From Klugiella xanthotipulae (GTDB taxonomy: Bacteria > Actinomycetota > Actinomycetes > Actinomycetales > Microbacteriaceae): 64,000 nucleotides of DNA. The notes under the pieces were generated by a model. That model saw nothing but the letters and a program-made list of their open reading frames with translations, was not told the origin of the DNA and searched no databases. Below are positions 27,043 to 36,380 of this stretch, piece by piece (the first letter of the stretch is position 1; every line of letters starts with the position of its first letter). The position numbers were made by a program, and so were the translations under genes. The stretch is taken from assembly GCF_006716695.1 (NCBI RefSeq), contig NZ_VFPN01000002.1:372001-436000 (forward strand), given 5' to 3'.

Positions 27043-28464
27043 CTACCTCGTATACACCGTGAGCGGTTCAGCCTGCACAGTAGGCGATTGAACCGTGTAG
27101 CTGGCCAGCACACCATCACTCGAGTACGACACGGCCGCATAGATGGTTTCGGGGCTGTCCAGCCGGACACCCTCCCCTGCCGTCACCGCAAGGTGAGCGG
27201 TGGCACCGGGGGCAACCGTCACGGTACGTTCGCTTCCGCTTCCCTGCACCGTCACCGCCACGGGATCGGAATTGTCGTTGTAGAGGCTCAGCTTGGGGTC
27301 GTTACCGGGGGCGATCACGGTCGCCGCCTCGCCGGAGAGGGCACCCGCCGATTCGAACCAGGCAAAGTCGTCGGTGGAGCTACCAATCGCCACAACCCGC
27401 ACGGCGGCGAGGATCTGGACATCGGCCGTCACGGTGACCGTAAAGATCCCGCTGTCGAGCCCCGAGAGCTGGTACTCGTTAACCACCCGCGGATCGACCT
27501 CAAAGCGACCGAGGGCGATTGCGGTGCCATCCGCACGGTAACCGGTCGCCGTAACCGTGGTTGGTTGGTCGCCGGGAGTGAACACCCGCAGCACCTGGAT
27601 GGCTTCCTCATCCCCGTGCTCGTCGCGAGTATCCACACCCGCGGGGCGGTCAACCCGCACACCGGGAATGACAACGCGATCTTGAGCCTCCGGCACGGCG
27701 ACAACCGCGTCAACGCCCACAGGGTTGAGGCCGATCAGCTGGCTCTGTTGAAGCGCAGCAAGCACTTTACCGCCACGCGACTGCACCAGGATCACCGCGG
27801 AGGACGCCCCCGGGGCGAGACCGTTCAGCGAGAGGATGCGTTGGGAACCGGCATCTACCACGATGCCAGACGAGCCGGGGCTCGCCACCAGGCCCTCGTT
27901 CGTGTAGACCGTGAGCGACACTGTGGCCGTGACCTTGCCGGGGTTGGTGAGCACGACAAGGGAGGAGGATCCCGTTGTGGTGGTCCCGGCCACCAGCCAG
28001 CTCTCGGCGAGCGGTTGGGCACACGCTGTGGCAGCAAAGCCCTGAAAATCGTCCTCGCTGACGCGCTGCGACTGCGCTCGGGCAGCGCGGGCACGGTCAC
28101 CACCGGCGATCCGAACCGCCGTGGGCAGCGCCCCCTCGGGGGTGTCCCCGGCCTCGGCCCGGGACAGCACGATCGGATCGAGGCTCTCCCCTTCGGGAGC
28201 CTTGCTGGCCACATCGGGCGTGCCCACAGCGCGAATGGCGAGCGGATTACTGGGATCCGATCCGAGCTCGGCCAGCGAGCCCAGGCACCCCAGCTCAGAA
28301 CTGGTTGCGGCGGCGGTATCGACAGTTGTTGAACTCACGGGCCGCTCAACGGCGGGCACGCTCACCACGCCGAGTAAGACGATAACGGCGGCGGTGAGAC
28401 CACCGGCCACCAGACCGGCTGCCACGCGGCCCACAATCGTGAGGGCTTTCTGTGTTTTAGCCAT
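27043..28464 (-). CDS. DUF5719-family secreted or membrane-anchored protein
   Basis: A 473-residue protein with one N-terminal membrane segment (VAAGLVAGGLTAAVIVLLGVVSV) and an extracytoplasmic beta-rich body with repeated VTATVSLTVYTNEG, VTVTADVQILAAVR and VTVQGSGSERTVTVAPG strands. This fits DUF5719, a family found next to the large membrane glycosyltransferase in actinobacteria. The ATG at 28464 (MAKTQKAL) overlaps the glycosyltransferase stop by 8 nt, so the two are translationally coupled. A role in glycan assembly is inferred from that coupling. Confidence 0.8.
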   Translation of the reverse strand: MAKTQKALTIVGRVAAGLVAGGLTAAVIVLLGVVSVPAVERPVSSTTVDTAAATSSELGCLGSLAELGSDPSNPLAIRAVGTPDVASKAPEGESLDPIVLSRAEAGDTPEGALPTAVRIAGGDRARAARAQSQRVSEDDFQGFAATACAQPLAESWLVAGTTTTGSSSLVVLTNPGKVTATVSLTVYTNEGLVASPGSSGIVVDAGSQRILSLNGLAPGASSAVILVQSRGGKVLAALQQSQLIGLNPVGVDAVVAVPEAQDRVVIPGVRVDRPAGVDTRDEHGDEEAIQVLRVFTPGDQPTTVTATGYRADGTAIALGRFEVDPRVVNEYQLSGLDSGIFTVTVTADVQILAAVRVVAIGSSTDDFAWFESAGALSGEAATVIAPGNDPKLSLYNDNSDPVAVTVQGSGSERTVTVAPGATAHLAVTAGEGVRLDSPETIYAAVSYSSDGVLASYTVQSPTVQAEPLTVYTR

Positions 28465-31400
28465 GGGTGGGGCCCTCCTCCGTGGGGGTGTCACCGTCAG
28501 ATGTCGGGGTCGGATGCTCGGCATCCGGCTCCACCACCTCGGGTGTGTCGTCAACGATGGTGTCTTCCCACGCGCTCAGGCTCGCGTCGTCGAAGCTCTC
28601 GTCCGGGTCGGCGGCCTCACGGTCGGCATCCTGCACGGGGAAAACCGGGGCACTATCCTCCGGCTCCGGGGGCACGCTGACGACGATATCCGGGGCCACC
28701 GTGTGTGAGGTGACCCGCACGGGGCCCGGCGCGGCCGACGTCCCCTGGGGAACCTCCGGATCCGCGCCGTCCGCAGCCGTGGGGTCGGGCTCGTCGGCTG
28801 GGAGCTGGATGGGCACGGGGGCTGTCCCCGTCTCAATGTAGCTGGCGCGGCGCGGGCGCCCGATGGTCGATGCGGGATCACCCGTGTAGGGCTTATCCCA
28901 CCCGAGGTCATCATTGCCCGGGAGCGGCTCGCTGTCCTCAGGGGCGGGCGAACCTCCCCGAGCGATCATGCCCACCCCCACCGCGGCGGCACCGGTCACA
29001 GCGGCGGTTGTCTCAGCACCCACCGGGGCTGCGGCACTATCGCCGCGGGACTTCTGCGCTTTTTTCTCAGCCCGACGCGCGGCACGCTCAGCCCGTCGAA
29101 CAGCACGCGCGGTGAGCGCGAGGGCATGCACCTCGGCAGCTTCTGTCTCGGGCTCCACCTCGGCAGCGGCCGAGGCAGACTCCCCCGTTGAATCGCCGGG
29201 CGAACTCGGGGTGTGTGCGGTGTCTGGTGCGGTGTGGTCCTCGGCGGGTGTATCGCTATCGGCTGCAGGATTCAGGCCCGCGGAACCTCCCACGGGAGGC
29301 TCCGGGCGGCGCTTCGTCTTAGCGTTCTTCGGCGGCCTCTCGACAACGGCCCCCGTGGGCAGAGCGAGAAGCAACATGCCCAGCAGAATAACAATTTGCA
29401 CCCACCACAGGGCCTGACTCAGCAGGCGCGGAATCACGGCCGTGTCGGCGGCGGGGGCCGCGGCAACATCCGTACTGACCTTCCACAGGTCACCAAACTC
29501 GGTGGGCCCCACTGTGGTGAGATCATCGTTGTTGTCGAGGGCACTCTGTAACCGGGCAGCGGATGCAGATGCCCGCGGATCGAGCACCTGATCAACGCCG
29601 ACCCCGGAGGTGTTCACGACCACGTAGCTAATACCCAAATCAGCAAACGCATCGGCCTGACTCGCCGCGCCCTCGGAAGCCAAGGCACCGATCAGGGCGG
29701 CCCGCTCCTTCTCCGATGCGCTGAGTTCCTCGTCCAGGAAGAGGAGCGTGGACTGTTCGTCGAGTGTGGCCCCGGTATCCCGGACCACCTCGCCTCGGAT
29801 ACCACCGTCGGCCTGGGGAGTGAGCACCAGCGTCCTCACAACCTCACCGCTGGTCTGCGCGGCCGCACGGACCACAGCCGGAACCGTATGCTCGTCACTA
29901 CTCAGGCTCGCGTGGCTCGTAAACAGGCCAGCGATGAGCGGCACAACCGCGAGAAGGAGGGCCAAACACGAAACGACCGAGACCGTCTCCGCCAGTCGGG
30001 GGAGGGCACCAATACCGGCGACAGCCAACGTGAGAAGACCCAGCCAATACAGGCTCAGGCTGGGGCCAGCCCAGATACCGACGGGATCAAGCCCCGCGCT
30101 ACTCAGCACAAAGTGGTTGGCAACCAGGGCACTGGCCAGACCCGTTGCGGCGAGCAGCAGCCCCACCGCCGAGTGTCGGATACGCGAGACCACAACACCC
30201 AGAAGCGCCAGGATACCGAGGGGTGCCACGAGACACGTCACGATGAGGGTGTAGGGCCAGCCGGGCGCACCCACGGTCTGGAGAGCAGTATCCCAACCCG
30301 CGAGACCGGCGGTGGGGAAGCCCACGAGCAACTGACGCGCGGTGGGGGCCACAAAAGGATCGGCCACGCCCGGGTCAATCAGCGCAAAGAGCGGGTTGCC
30401 GTGCAGAAACCCAAAGCCCACCAGCGGCAGATAGAGCACAATCGAGGCGACGGGAACCATCAGAACCCGCGCAACCCCCTTGCCGCTGAAAGCGAGGCCC
30501 ACCAGGAACAGCAGGATCGCAGCGGGGAGGAGCGATGGAGCGCAGGCGAGCACCCCCGCGAGCAGCAGCGAGGAGGTACCGGCAGCCGACCAGGAGCGCT
30601 TAGCCCCCATCAGCGCGAGCAGCAGCCACGGCAGCAGCAGGTGGGCAATCACAGCCCCAATACGGCCGTCACCGAGCGAGGCCAGGAGCGTGGGGCTGAG
30701 CATCCAGGCCACGGCAGCAACGCCACGGGCCACGGGGCGCTCGGTGAGGCGGGCTGCCCACAACCAGGCCCCCATCGCCGCGAGTGGAAGGGCCGCCAGG
30801 TAGAGCAGCACAATCGAGAAGGAGGGCTGCCAGAAGGTGAGGCTACCCAGAAGAGCGAGCACAAAGCTAAAGGGATGCGCGGGGCCGATGAGTGCCCCGT
30901 CGGTACCGTGAAATCCGTAGCGGGTGCTCTCCCACAGATCGCCGAGTGAGGTACTGAGCGGCAGCGCACCGCCGCCGGAAATCGCGACCGCGGTAAAGAG
31001 CGAGTAGAAGAGCACGGCCGACACCACGATGCTCACCATGACAATCGTGAGACCGCCGGTCGCGATGAAGTGCGGTTCATGCATGGCGCGACCCTGACGG
31101 GCCAGGATGGCCTCGCGGTCAATCATTCGCTGGGTGCGCACGGTGCCATAGTTCACCCGTAACGGCCGGATAGCGTCCCAACCGACGGTCTTCGCGCGGG
31201 CGAGGGCGCGGCGGGCAGCCGAGACTTTACCGGCAGAGAAGAGAACGCTACAGGCGGCAGCCCACTCACCGGGGATGCGGCCGGGCAGCTCGCGAATGAG
31301 ATACCAGAACGTGCGGAAGAGAGCCAGCGGCAGCAGGGAGAGCCAGTGCAGCGGGACAGCCCAACCGGGCGCGTAGACCAAGCGGCGGTGCAACTGTGCA

Positions 31401-32131
31401 CGACGGTCGTTGCGGTGGTTGCGGCGCGCAACCGATTGTTTGCGACTGATCCGCGGACCGGCCACACCGTCACCGGCAAAGTGCACATGCGATTCGGGTG
31501 ACACCACCACGCGGTAACCGGCGAGACGGGCACGCACGCACAGATCGAGTCCGTCGTCGTGGGTGGTGAGGGCACGGTCGAAGCCGCCCAGCTGGTCCCA
31601 TACACGACGCTGTACCAGCATTCCAACGGGGCCGACGGCCAGGGTATCCTGCTGGGTGTCGCGCTGCTCTTGGTCGAGCTCTTCGGTACTGAGTTGCCAG
31701 CGGGCCCCCAGTCGAGTGAGGGTCTGGCCGATCTCACGGATGTGGTCTGGGCGGTCCCACGAGGTGAGCTTTGGTCCGGCAATAGCCACGGAGGGGGCCT
31801 TCTGCACGGTATTGAGGATGCCCTCCAACGCTCCCGGTTCCGGCGCGCTATCCTGGGTCAGCAACCACAGCCACTCGCCCTCGACCGGCTCATCGGCAAT
31901 CACCCGCAGTGCGGTGGCAATCGCCTCACCAAAGGAGAGAATCTCCGCCGTTGAGATGATCCGCTCCGCCGGAGTATTCGCGCAGATCTCCGCCGTCTCA
32001 TCGGTTGATCCGTTATCGACGAGGATCACGCGATCAGGTTGACGCGTCTGCCCCGCAAGCCCCGCCAGGGTTCGCTCCAGTCGCGCGGCTCCATTTGTGG
32101 CCACCACAATTGCTGTAACTCGACTTTGCAT
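28457..32131 (-). CDS. Large membrane family-2 glycosyltransferase, 1224 residues
   Basis: Residues about 1-240 form a GT-A (GT2) domain with VTAIVVATNG, ILVDNGSTDET, LLTQDSAPEPGAL in the metal-binding position and a late DDGLDLCVRARLAG. Residues about 265-720 contain many membrane helices (roughly a dozen), and 720-900 an extracytoplasmic part. From about 900 the protein is a long acidic/Ala-rich disordered tail containing a basic helix (ARRAEKKAQKSRG) and ending PTEEGPTHG. Such proteins sit before whiB2 in actinobacteria and are thought to add a sugar to a wall polymer or lipid carrier. The unusual tail suggests protein-protein docking. It is the first gene of a unit with DUF5719. Confidence 0.85.
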   Translation of the reverse strand: MQSRVTAIVVATNGAARLERTLAGLAGQTRQPDRVILVDNGSTDETAEICANTPAERIISTAEILSFGEAIATALRVIADEPVEGEWLWLLTQDSAPEPGALEGILNTVQKAPSVAIAGPKLTSWDRPDHIREIGQTLTRLGARWQLSTEELDQEQRDTQQDTLAVGPVGMLVQRRVWDQLGGFDRALTTHDDGLDLCVRARLAGYRVVVSPESHVHFAGDGVAGPRISRKQSVARRNHRNDRRAQLHRRLVYAPGWAVPLHWLSLLPLALFRTFWYLIRELPGRIPGEWAAACSVLFSAGKVSAARRALARAKTVGWDAIRPLRVNYGTVRTQRMIDREAILARQGRAMHEPHFIATGGLTIVMVSIVVSAVLFYSLFTAVAISGGGALPLSTSLGDLWESTRYGFHGTDGALIGPAHPFSFVLALLGSLTFWQPSFSIVLLYLAALPLAAMGAWLWAARLTERPVARGVAAVAWMLSPTLLASLGDGRIGAVIAHLLLPWLLLALMGAKRSWSAAGTSSLLLAGVLACAPSLLPAAILLFLVGLAFSGKGVARVLMVPVASIVLYLPLVGFGFLHGNPLFALIDPGVADPFVAPTARQLLVGFPTAGLAGWDTALQTVGAPGWPYTLIVTCLVAPLGILALLGVVVSRIRHSAVGLLLAATGLASALVANHFVLSSAGLDPVGIWAGPSLSLYWLGLLTLAVAGIGALPRLAETVSVVSCLALLLAVVPLIAGLFTSHASLSSDEHTVPAVVRAAAQTSGEVVRTLVLTPQADGGIRGEVVRDTGATLDEQSTLLFLDEELSASEKERAALIGALASEGAASQADAFADLGISYVVVNTSGVGVDQVLDPRASASAARLQSALDNNDDLTTVGPTEFGDLWKVSTDVAAAPAADTAVIPRLLSQALWWVQIVILLGMLLLALPTGAVVERPPKNAKTKRRPEPPVGGSAGLNPAADSDTPAEDHTAPDTAHTPSSPGDSTGESASAAAEVEPETEAAEVHALALTARAVRRAERAARRAEKKAQKSRGDSAAAPVGAETTAAVTGAAAVGVGMIARGGSPAPEDSEPLPGNDDLGWDKPYTGDPASTIGRPRRASYIETGTAPVPIQLPADEPDPTAADGADPEVPQGTSAAPGPVRVTSHTVAPDIVVSVPPEPEDSAPVFPVQDADREAADPDESFDDASLSAWEDTIVDDTPEVVEPDAEHPTPTSDGDTPTEEGPTHG

Positions 32132-32199
32132 ATCGGGTTTAGCTTAGGCGGGCTGTTGAGCATCACGGCCACGGCACTCCGCGTGGCGAAATTTGGCGA

Positions 32200-32230
32200 A
32201 ATCCGGGTCGCGTAGACCGTGACCCGGATT
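32200..32230 (-). terminator. Terminator downstream of whiB
   Basis: A 10-bp perfect stem (32200-32209 with 32221-32230) and 11-nt loop between the whiB stop and the glycosyltransferase start. No T-run. Confidence 0.55.
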
Positions 32231-32256
32231 CAACACCGCTCTGCGCACGCCGCGCG

Positions 32257-32574
32257 CTAGATTGCCCGCTTACGCAGCTTTCGGCGCTCACGCTCGGAGA
32301 GACCACCCCAGATACCAAAACGCTCATCGTTCTCAAGAGCGTATTCAAGGCACTGGGATCTCACCTCGCACGATGTGCAGATCTTTTTTGCGTCACGTGT
32401 TGACCCACCCTTTTCTGGGAAAAAAGCCTCGGGGTCAGTCTGTGCGCAGAGCGCATCCGCCTGCCAGGCAAGCTGCCCGCCATCGTCAGTGCTACGAACC
32501 CCCGGGACGCCCAGCTGTACAGGGTCGATGAACCAGTCGCCCGGTACTCCGGAACGGTAGTTTGGAACCGACAT
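32257..32574 (-). CDS. whiB2: WhiB-family iron-sulfur transcription factor (WhiB2/WhmD type)
   Basis: A 105-residue regulator with the four cluster-binding cysteines C43, C66, C69 and C75, the GIWGG turn at 87-91 and a basic C-terminal tail (RERRKLRKRAI) for DNA binding. The position beside a large GT2 and manA/galE is that of WhiB2/WhmD, which is needed for septation in relatives. The ATG at 32574 is chosen over a GTG at 32583, because the latter lies in the AGAGAGG ribosome site. Confidence 0.93.
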   Translation of the reverse strand: MSVPNYRSGVPGDWFIDPVQLGVPGVRSTDDGGQLAWQADALCAQTDPEAFFPEKGGSTRDAKKICTSCEVRSQCLEYALENDERFGIWGGLSERERRKLRKRAI

Positions 32575-32756
32575 GGTGCTCACCCTCTCTACTCACTTAG
32601 CGATAAAAAACACACTCCGACAATTACAGCGGTGTAGTTCCGTCAAGTCAAGCTGGGAATGCTAAACCCTCAAGAACCGCTAGAGTCTTTACGACACGGC
32701 TTGTGACCACAAGAGGAAGAATTTGTTATCAGGGCGTTATCAATACCGGTAGATAT
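32575..32756. promoter_or_regulatory. Leader and promoter region of whiB
   Basis: 182 nt of AT-richer non-coding DNA between whiB and the galE stop. It is long for this compact region, which fits a regulated whiB promoter. I see no convincing single -10/-35 pair or terminator and no ORF. Confidence 0.45.
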
Positions 32757-33737
32757 TTATCCCTCGACCTGCATAGATTTTTCTCGCGCCCGGCGAGCCT
32801 CCCAGTCGCTCCGCAGCATATCCTCTAGCGAATGCCGCATCTGCCAGTCGAGGTCACGGGCCGCGGCCTGGCCGTCGGCAACGATTCGGGCCGGATCTCC
32901 CCCGCGGCGCGGCGCGCTCACGGGCTCGAAGGGAATGCCGCTCACCCGGGCCGCCGTGCGCATGATGTCCCCCACGGACACGCCCGCACCACTGCCCAGG
33001 TTATAGGCGGGCAGGATGCTCTCCCCTCGCTCCATCCGCAATGCCGCGGCCACATGCGAACGCGCCAGATCGGCAACGTGTACGTAGTCACGCACGCAGG
33101 TGCCGTCCTCCGTGGGGTAGTCGCGACCAAACACCGTGGGAGTTTTACCCGCCATGAGTGCCCCCAAGACGAGCGGAAACAGGTTGTGCGGGCTCGTATC
33201 CACGATATCGGGAAACCCCGTCCCCACCACGTTGAAGTAGCGCAGCGAGGTATGCACCAGGCCCCCAGCCACGCCCAGATCGCGCAAGAGCCACTCACCG
33301 ATGAGTTTCGACTCACCGTAGGGCGATTCGGGTGCCGTTGCGGTATCCTCGGTCACCACCTCGGTGTGCGGCGTTCCATACACCGCGGCACTCGACGAGA
33401 AAACGATGCGGGATACCCCCGCCTCGGCCATCGCCGAAAGTAACACCGTGGTACCGGTCACATTCTGTTCGTAGGTGTGCAGCGGACGCCGCACCGATAC
33501 GCCGGCATATTTGTAACCGGCTACGTGCACCACCCCGGTGACGCCATAGGTACGCAGGGCTGTGAGCACGGCCTCCCGGTCCAGGATGCTGGCATACACC
33601 CGGGGGATTTCTGCCGACACAAAACTTTCGTGGCCGCTCGAGAGATCATCAAGTACCACCACGGGGATCCCCTCCCCCGCGAACGCCCGCACCACATGCG
33701 AGCCGATGTACCCCGCGCCTCCCGTCACCAACCACAT
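32757..33737 (-). CDS. galE: UDP-glucose 4-epimerase
   Basis: Interconverts UDP-glucose and UDP-galactose for glycan synthesis. The 326-residue extended SDR has the NAD glycine motif at residues 6-12 (GGAGYIG), a YGESK catalytic Tyr/Lys motif, and YFNVVGTG and DGTCVRDYVHVADLA. Start at ATG 33737 (MWLVTGGAG); the upstream frame lacks similarity. It lies 40 nt after manA on the same strand and starts the polysaccharide region. Confidence 0.93.
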   Translation of the reverse strand: MWLVTGGAGYIGSHVVRAFAGEGIPVVVLDDLSSGHESFVSAEIPRVYASILDREAVLTALRTYGVTGVVHVAGYKYAGVSVRRPLHTYEQNVTGTTVLLSAMAEAGVSRIVFSSSAAVYGTPHTEVVTEDTATAPESPYGESKLIGEWLLRDLGVAGGLVHTSLRYFNVVGTGFPDIVDTSPHNLFPLVLGALMAGKTPTVFGRDYPTEDGTCVRDYVHVADLARSHVAAALRMERGESILPAYNLGSGAGVSVGDIMRTAARVSGIPFEPVSAPRRGGDPARIVADGQAAARDLDWQMRHSLEDMLRSDWEARRAREKSMQVEG

Positions 33738-33777
33738 ACCAGCATTCCCTTCGTCGCGAGTCACTGTCGCGTCGGCA

Positions 33778-34977
33778 CTAGTCGCCGACGGTTGCCGCAA
33801 AAATCACCCCGGTACCGCTCACGAGGACGCGGCCAGGCTCAGCACACACCGCGCAAGATTGGCCGGCACGGAAGGTCTGGCGCTGGTCCCCCTCAGTGAG
33901 GGTGATCTCACCCTCCGTCACAATGCCGAGCGCCACCCCACGCCACGGCGCGGGGATTGGCGAGTTCGCGGACGGCGAGAGCCGCCACACCTGGAAATCC
34001 GGCACATCGGGCGACCACCGGGCGACCCCCTCACCGAGGGTCTCCGCGGCCAGAAGAGGCGAGGGCAGGGTGGCGTAATCGAGCACCGCAAAGAGTTCGG
34101 CGGTGTCCACATGCTTGGGGGTCAACCCACCACGCAGCACGTTGTCGGAGGCCGCCATCACCTCGATTCCCACCCCGTGCAGGTAGGCATGGATATTCCC
34201 GGCCGGCAGATACACCGCCTCGCCGCGGGCGAGCGTAATTCGGTTGAGGAGCAGGGAGACGATGGTGCCGGGATCTCCCGGGTAGCGGCCCGCGAGATCG
34301 CGAAGAGTGGCCACGCTGGGTGAGGCCGCACCCACCAGGCCTGCGGCGGCGCGTTCGAGGGCCACACCCGCGCGGACAGCCTCGGGCGAAGCCGAGAACA
34401 CCCAGTCGAGCAGTTCCCGCCGAACAGCTTCCTCGGTGGGCGCGTGCATGCTGACCGTACACCGCACGGCAAACCGGGAGAGGGCCGCGAGGTCATCCTC
34501 GCTCAGGGTCGTGACGGCGGCGAGCGCGGCCAGGTCATCCTGCACCTCGGCGAGCGCACGGAAACCCGAGAGGGCGTGAAAAGCGTCACTCAGGGCGACC
34601 ACAACCTCGGGCTTGTGCTGGGCATCCCGATAGTTACGGTGGGGGGCGTCACGGGGGATGCCGAGCGCATTTTCGCGTTCGAATCCTGCTCTGGCCTGAA
34701 CCATTGAGGGGTGCACCTGAAGCGACAGCGGCCGCTCGGCCGCAAGAACCTTCAGCAGGTACGGGAGTTGAGGAGTCGCCCCGACGGATTCGAGCCACTG
34801 TCCGAGGTCGCCCGTGGAGCCGTCGGGCAGCACAACCGTGCTGGGTGAGCCGGGGTGGGTCCCCAGCCACAGCTCGGCCTGCGGGCGCCCGGTCGGCGCG
34901 GTTCCGAGGAGTTCGGGGATAGCCGTGGTGGACCCCCACGCGTAATCCCGGGGAACATTTGCGATCTGTACAAACAT
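33778..34977 (-). CDS. manA: Mannose-6-phosphate isomerase, class I
   Basis: Converts fructose-6-phosphate to mannose-6-phosphate, the entry to GDP-mannose. The 399-residue cupin enzyme has zinc-site motifs LSLQVHPS and HKPEVVVAL, plus GEAVYLPAGNIHAYLHG. Start at ATG 34977; the frame is open a few codons upstream. It is divergent from the first ligase-like gene (52 nt). No phosphomannomutase is in the window. Confidence 0.93.
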   Translation of the reverse strand: MFVQIANVPRDYAWGSTTAIPELLGTAPTGRPQAELWLGTHPGSPSTVVLPDGSTGDLGQWLESVGATPQLPYLLKVLAAERPLSLQVHPSMVQARAGFERENALGIPRDAPHRNYRDAQHKPEVVVALSDAFHALSGFRALAEVQDDLAALAAVTTLSEDDLAALSRFAVRCTVSMHAPTEEAVRRELLDWVFSASPEAVRAGVALERAAAGLVGAASPSVATLRDLAGRYPGDPGTIVSLLLNRITLARGEAVYLPAGNIHAYLHGVGIEVMAASDNVLRGGLTPKHVDTAELFAVLDYATLPSPLLAAETLGEGVARWSPDVPDFQVWRLSPSANSPIPAPWRGVALGIVTEGEITLTEGDQRQTFRAGQSCAVCAEPGRVLVSGTGVIFAATVGD

Positions 34978-35029
34978 GCGTAGAACCATACCAAGCCCTC
35001 CTGAGCAGCGGGCGGTTTAGACTCATAGG

Positions 35030-36376
35030 ATGAGTGACGCGAAAACCAGATTGGCGATCAGCGCCCTAGCCATTGTGACGTTCGTCTTCACCCTCGGGGC
35101 TAACGCCTTTCGCAACCTCCTCGGCTGGCCTGGATTTTTAGGCCTCGCGGTTATTCTTGTTGCCCTCAACGTGTGGGCGTTCATCACGATGCGACCGGAG
35201 CGATTCCGCTGGTACCGCCTCCCCCGCTCGCTCACCCTCTTCCTCGTGGTGGCCGCGCTCTCGATCCTGTGGTCGGCCTATCGCGTTGAAACCGTTCTGG
35301 GAGTCGCCGCACAGCTCGCCACGACGGCTATGGCCGTATCGATCGCTTTTGTCCTCACCTGGCCCGAACTCATCCGCGCACTCTCAACCGCACTGCGCTA
35401 CCTGCTGGGACTCTCGTTGCTGTTCGAACTCGTGGTAGCCACCGTGATCCGGCACCCCGTGCTCCCGCTGTGGACAGACCGCCCCGAGGGGCCCATCTCA
35501 CCCCTGCTCTGGTGGAGCCGGGACCTGCTTTTTACAGGCGGTCCCATCCAGGGACTCCTGGGCAGCAGCGTCATGCTGGGCTTCCTGGCCCTGCTCGCGC
35601 TCATTGTGTTCGGCATCCAGCTCACGGGCAAGAGCGTGCGGAAGGCCCCCGGAATTTTCTGGCTTTTCATCGCGGCCCTCACCCTTGCCCTCACTCGGCC
35701 AGCCACCGTGCTGGTGGCCCTCGTGGTGGTGCTCGTGGCGCTGGGCTTTGCCCTGTGGGCCCGTGGCGTCGGCGTGGAGTCGCGCCGACCGCTCTACCTC
35801 ACCTTTGGCGCGCTACTGGTGGCGGTGGGGCCGCTCACCTGGGCGCTCCGCGAGCCAATCCTCGGCCTCCTGGGTAAGAGTAGCGACCTCACGGGTCGGG
35901 TCGATATCTGGGCAGCGGTGACCCACCTCGCCGAACAGCGCCCGTTTGCCGGCTGGGGCTGGGTCAGCTACTGGCCCACCTGGGTCGAACCCTTTAAAGG
36001 TCTCTACACCCGCAATGGATTGCCCGTGCCGCACGCGCACAACGCGTGGCTTGATGTCTGGTTCCAACTGGGTCACCTGGGGGTCTTCTTCTTCGCGCTG
36101 CTCGTGGGACTGACACTCTGGCGCTCCTGGTTCCGCGCGGTGGACCGCCCCCAGCGCTACCCGGGAGAGGTGCTGCCCTACGCGGCATCCACCCTGCTCC
36201 CCCTGCTCATCACTGTGGCCCTGATCGTGCAATCACTCAGCGAGAGCCGCATCCTCAGCGAGGGCGGCTGGCTACTCCTCGTCGTGCTGGCCGCCAAGAC
36301 CAAGAGCGACTTTGCCGTGCCCTCCACCTCGGGAGACGAACCCATTCCCGCCTGGCGCGACGTGCCTCTCCGCTAG
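35030..36376 (+). CDS. O-antigen ligase/polymerase-like membrane protein, copy 1
   Basis: A 448-residue protein with about ten to twelve hydrophobic helices and a large extracytoplasmic loop. The Wzy_C/WaaL-type motif RVDIWAAVTHLAEQRPFAGWGWVSYWP, then HAHNAWLDVWFQLGHLG, is seen at about residues 285-355; the second part carries the His typical of ligases. In this family the protein either polymerises repeat units or ligates a finished chain to its acceptor. A second paralogue follows immediately (5-nt gap), so the two are probably expressed together and divide the labour or act as partners. Confidence 0.85.
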   Translation: MSDAKTRLAISALAIVTFVFTLGANAFRNLLGWPGFLGLAVILVALNVWAFITMRPERFRWYRLPRSLTLFLVVAALSILWSAYRVETVLGVAAQLATTAMAVSIAFVLTWPELIRALSTALRYLLGLSLLFELVVATVIRHPVLPLWTDRPEGPISPLLWWSRDLLFTGGPIQGLLGSSVMLGFLALLALIVFGIQLTGKSVRKAPGIFWLFIAALTLALTRPATVLVALVVVLVALGFALWARGVGVESRRPLYLTFGALLVAVGPLTWALREPILGLLGKSSDLTGRVDIWAAVTHLAEQRPFAGWGWVSYWPTWVEPFKGLYTRNGLPVPHAHNAWLDVWFQLGHLGVFFFALLVGLTLWRSWFRAVDRPQRYPGEVLPYAASTLLPLLITVALIVQSLSESRILSEGGWLLLVVLAAKTKSDFAVPSTSGDEPIPAWRDVPLR

Positions 36377-36380
36377 CATC

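Noticed and set aside
26584-28332. 582-codon plus-strand open frame
   Set aside because: Antisense to DUF5719 and overlapping the zincin-like gene; no domain or ribosome site.
29888-30949. 353-codon plus-strand open frame
   Set aside because: Antisense to the membrane part of the large GT2; rich in Gln/Arg/Glu, the complement of hydrophobic codons.
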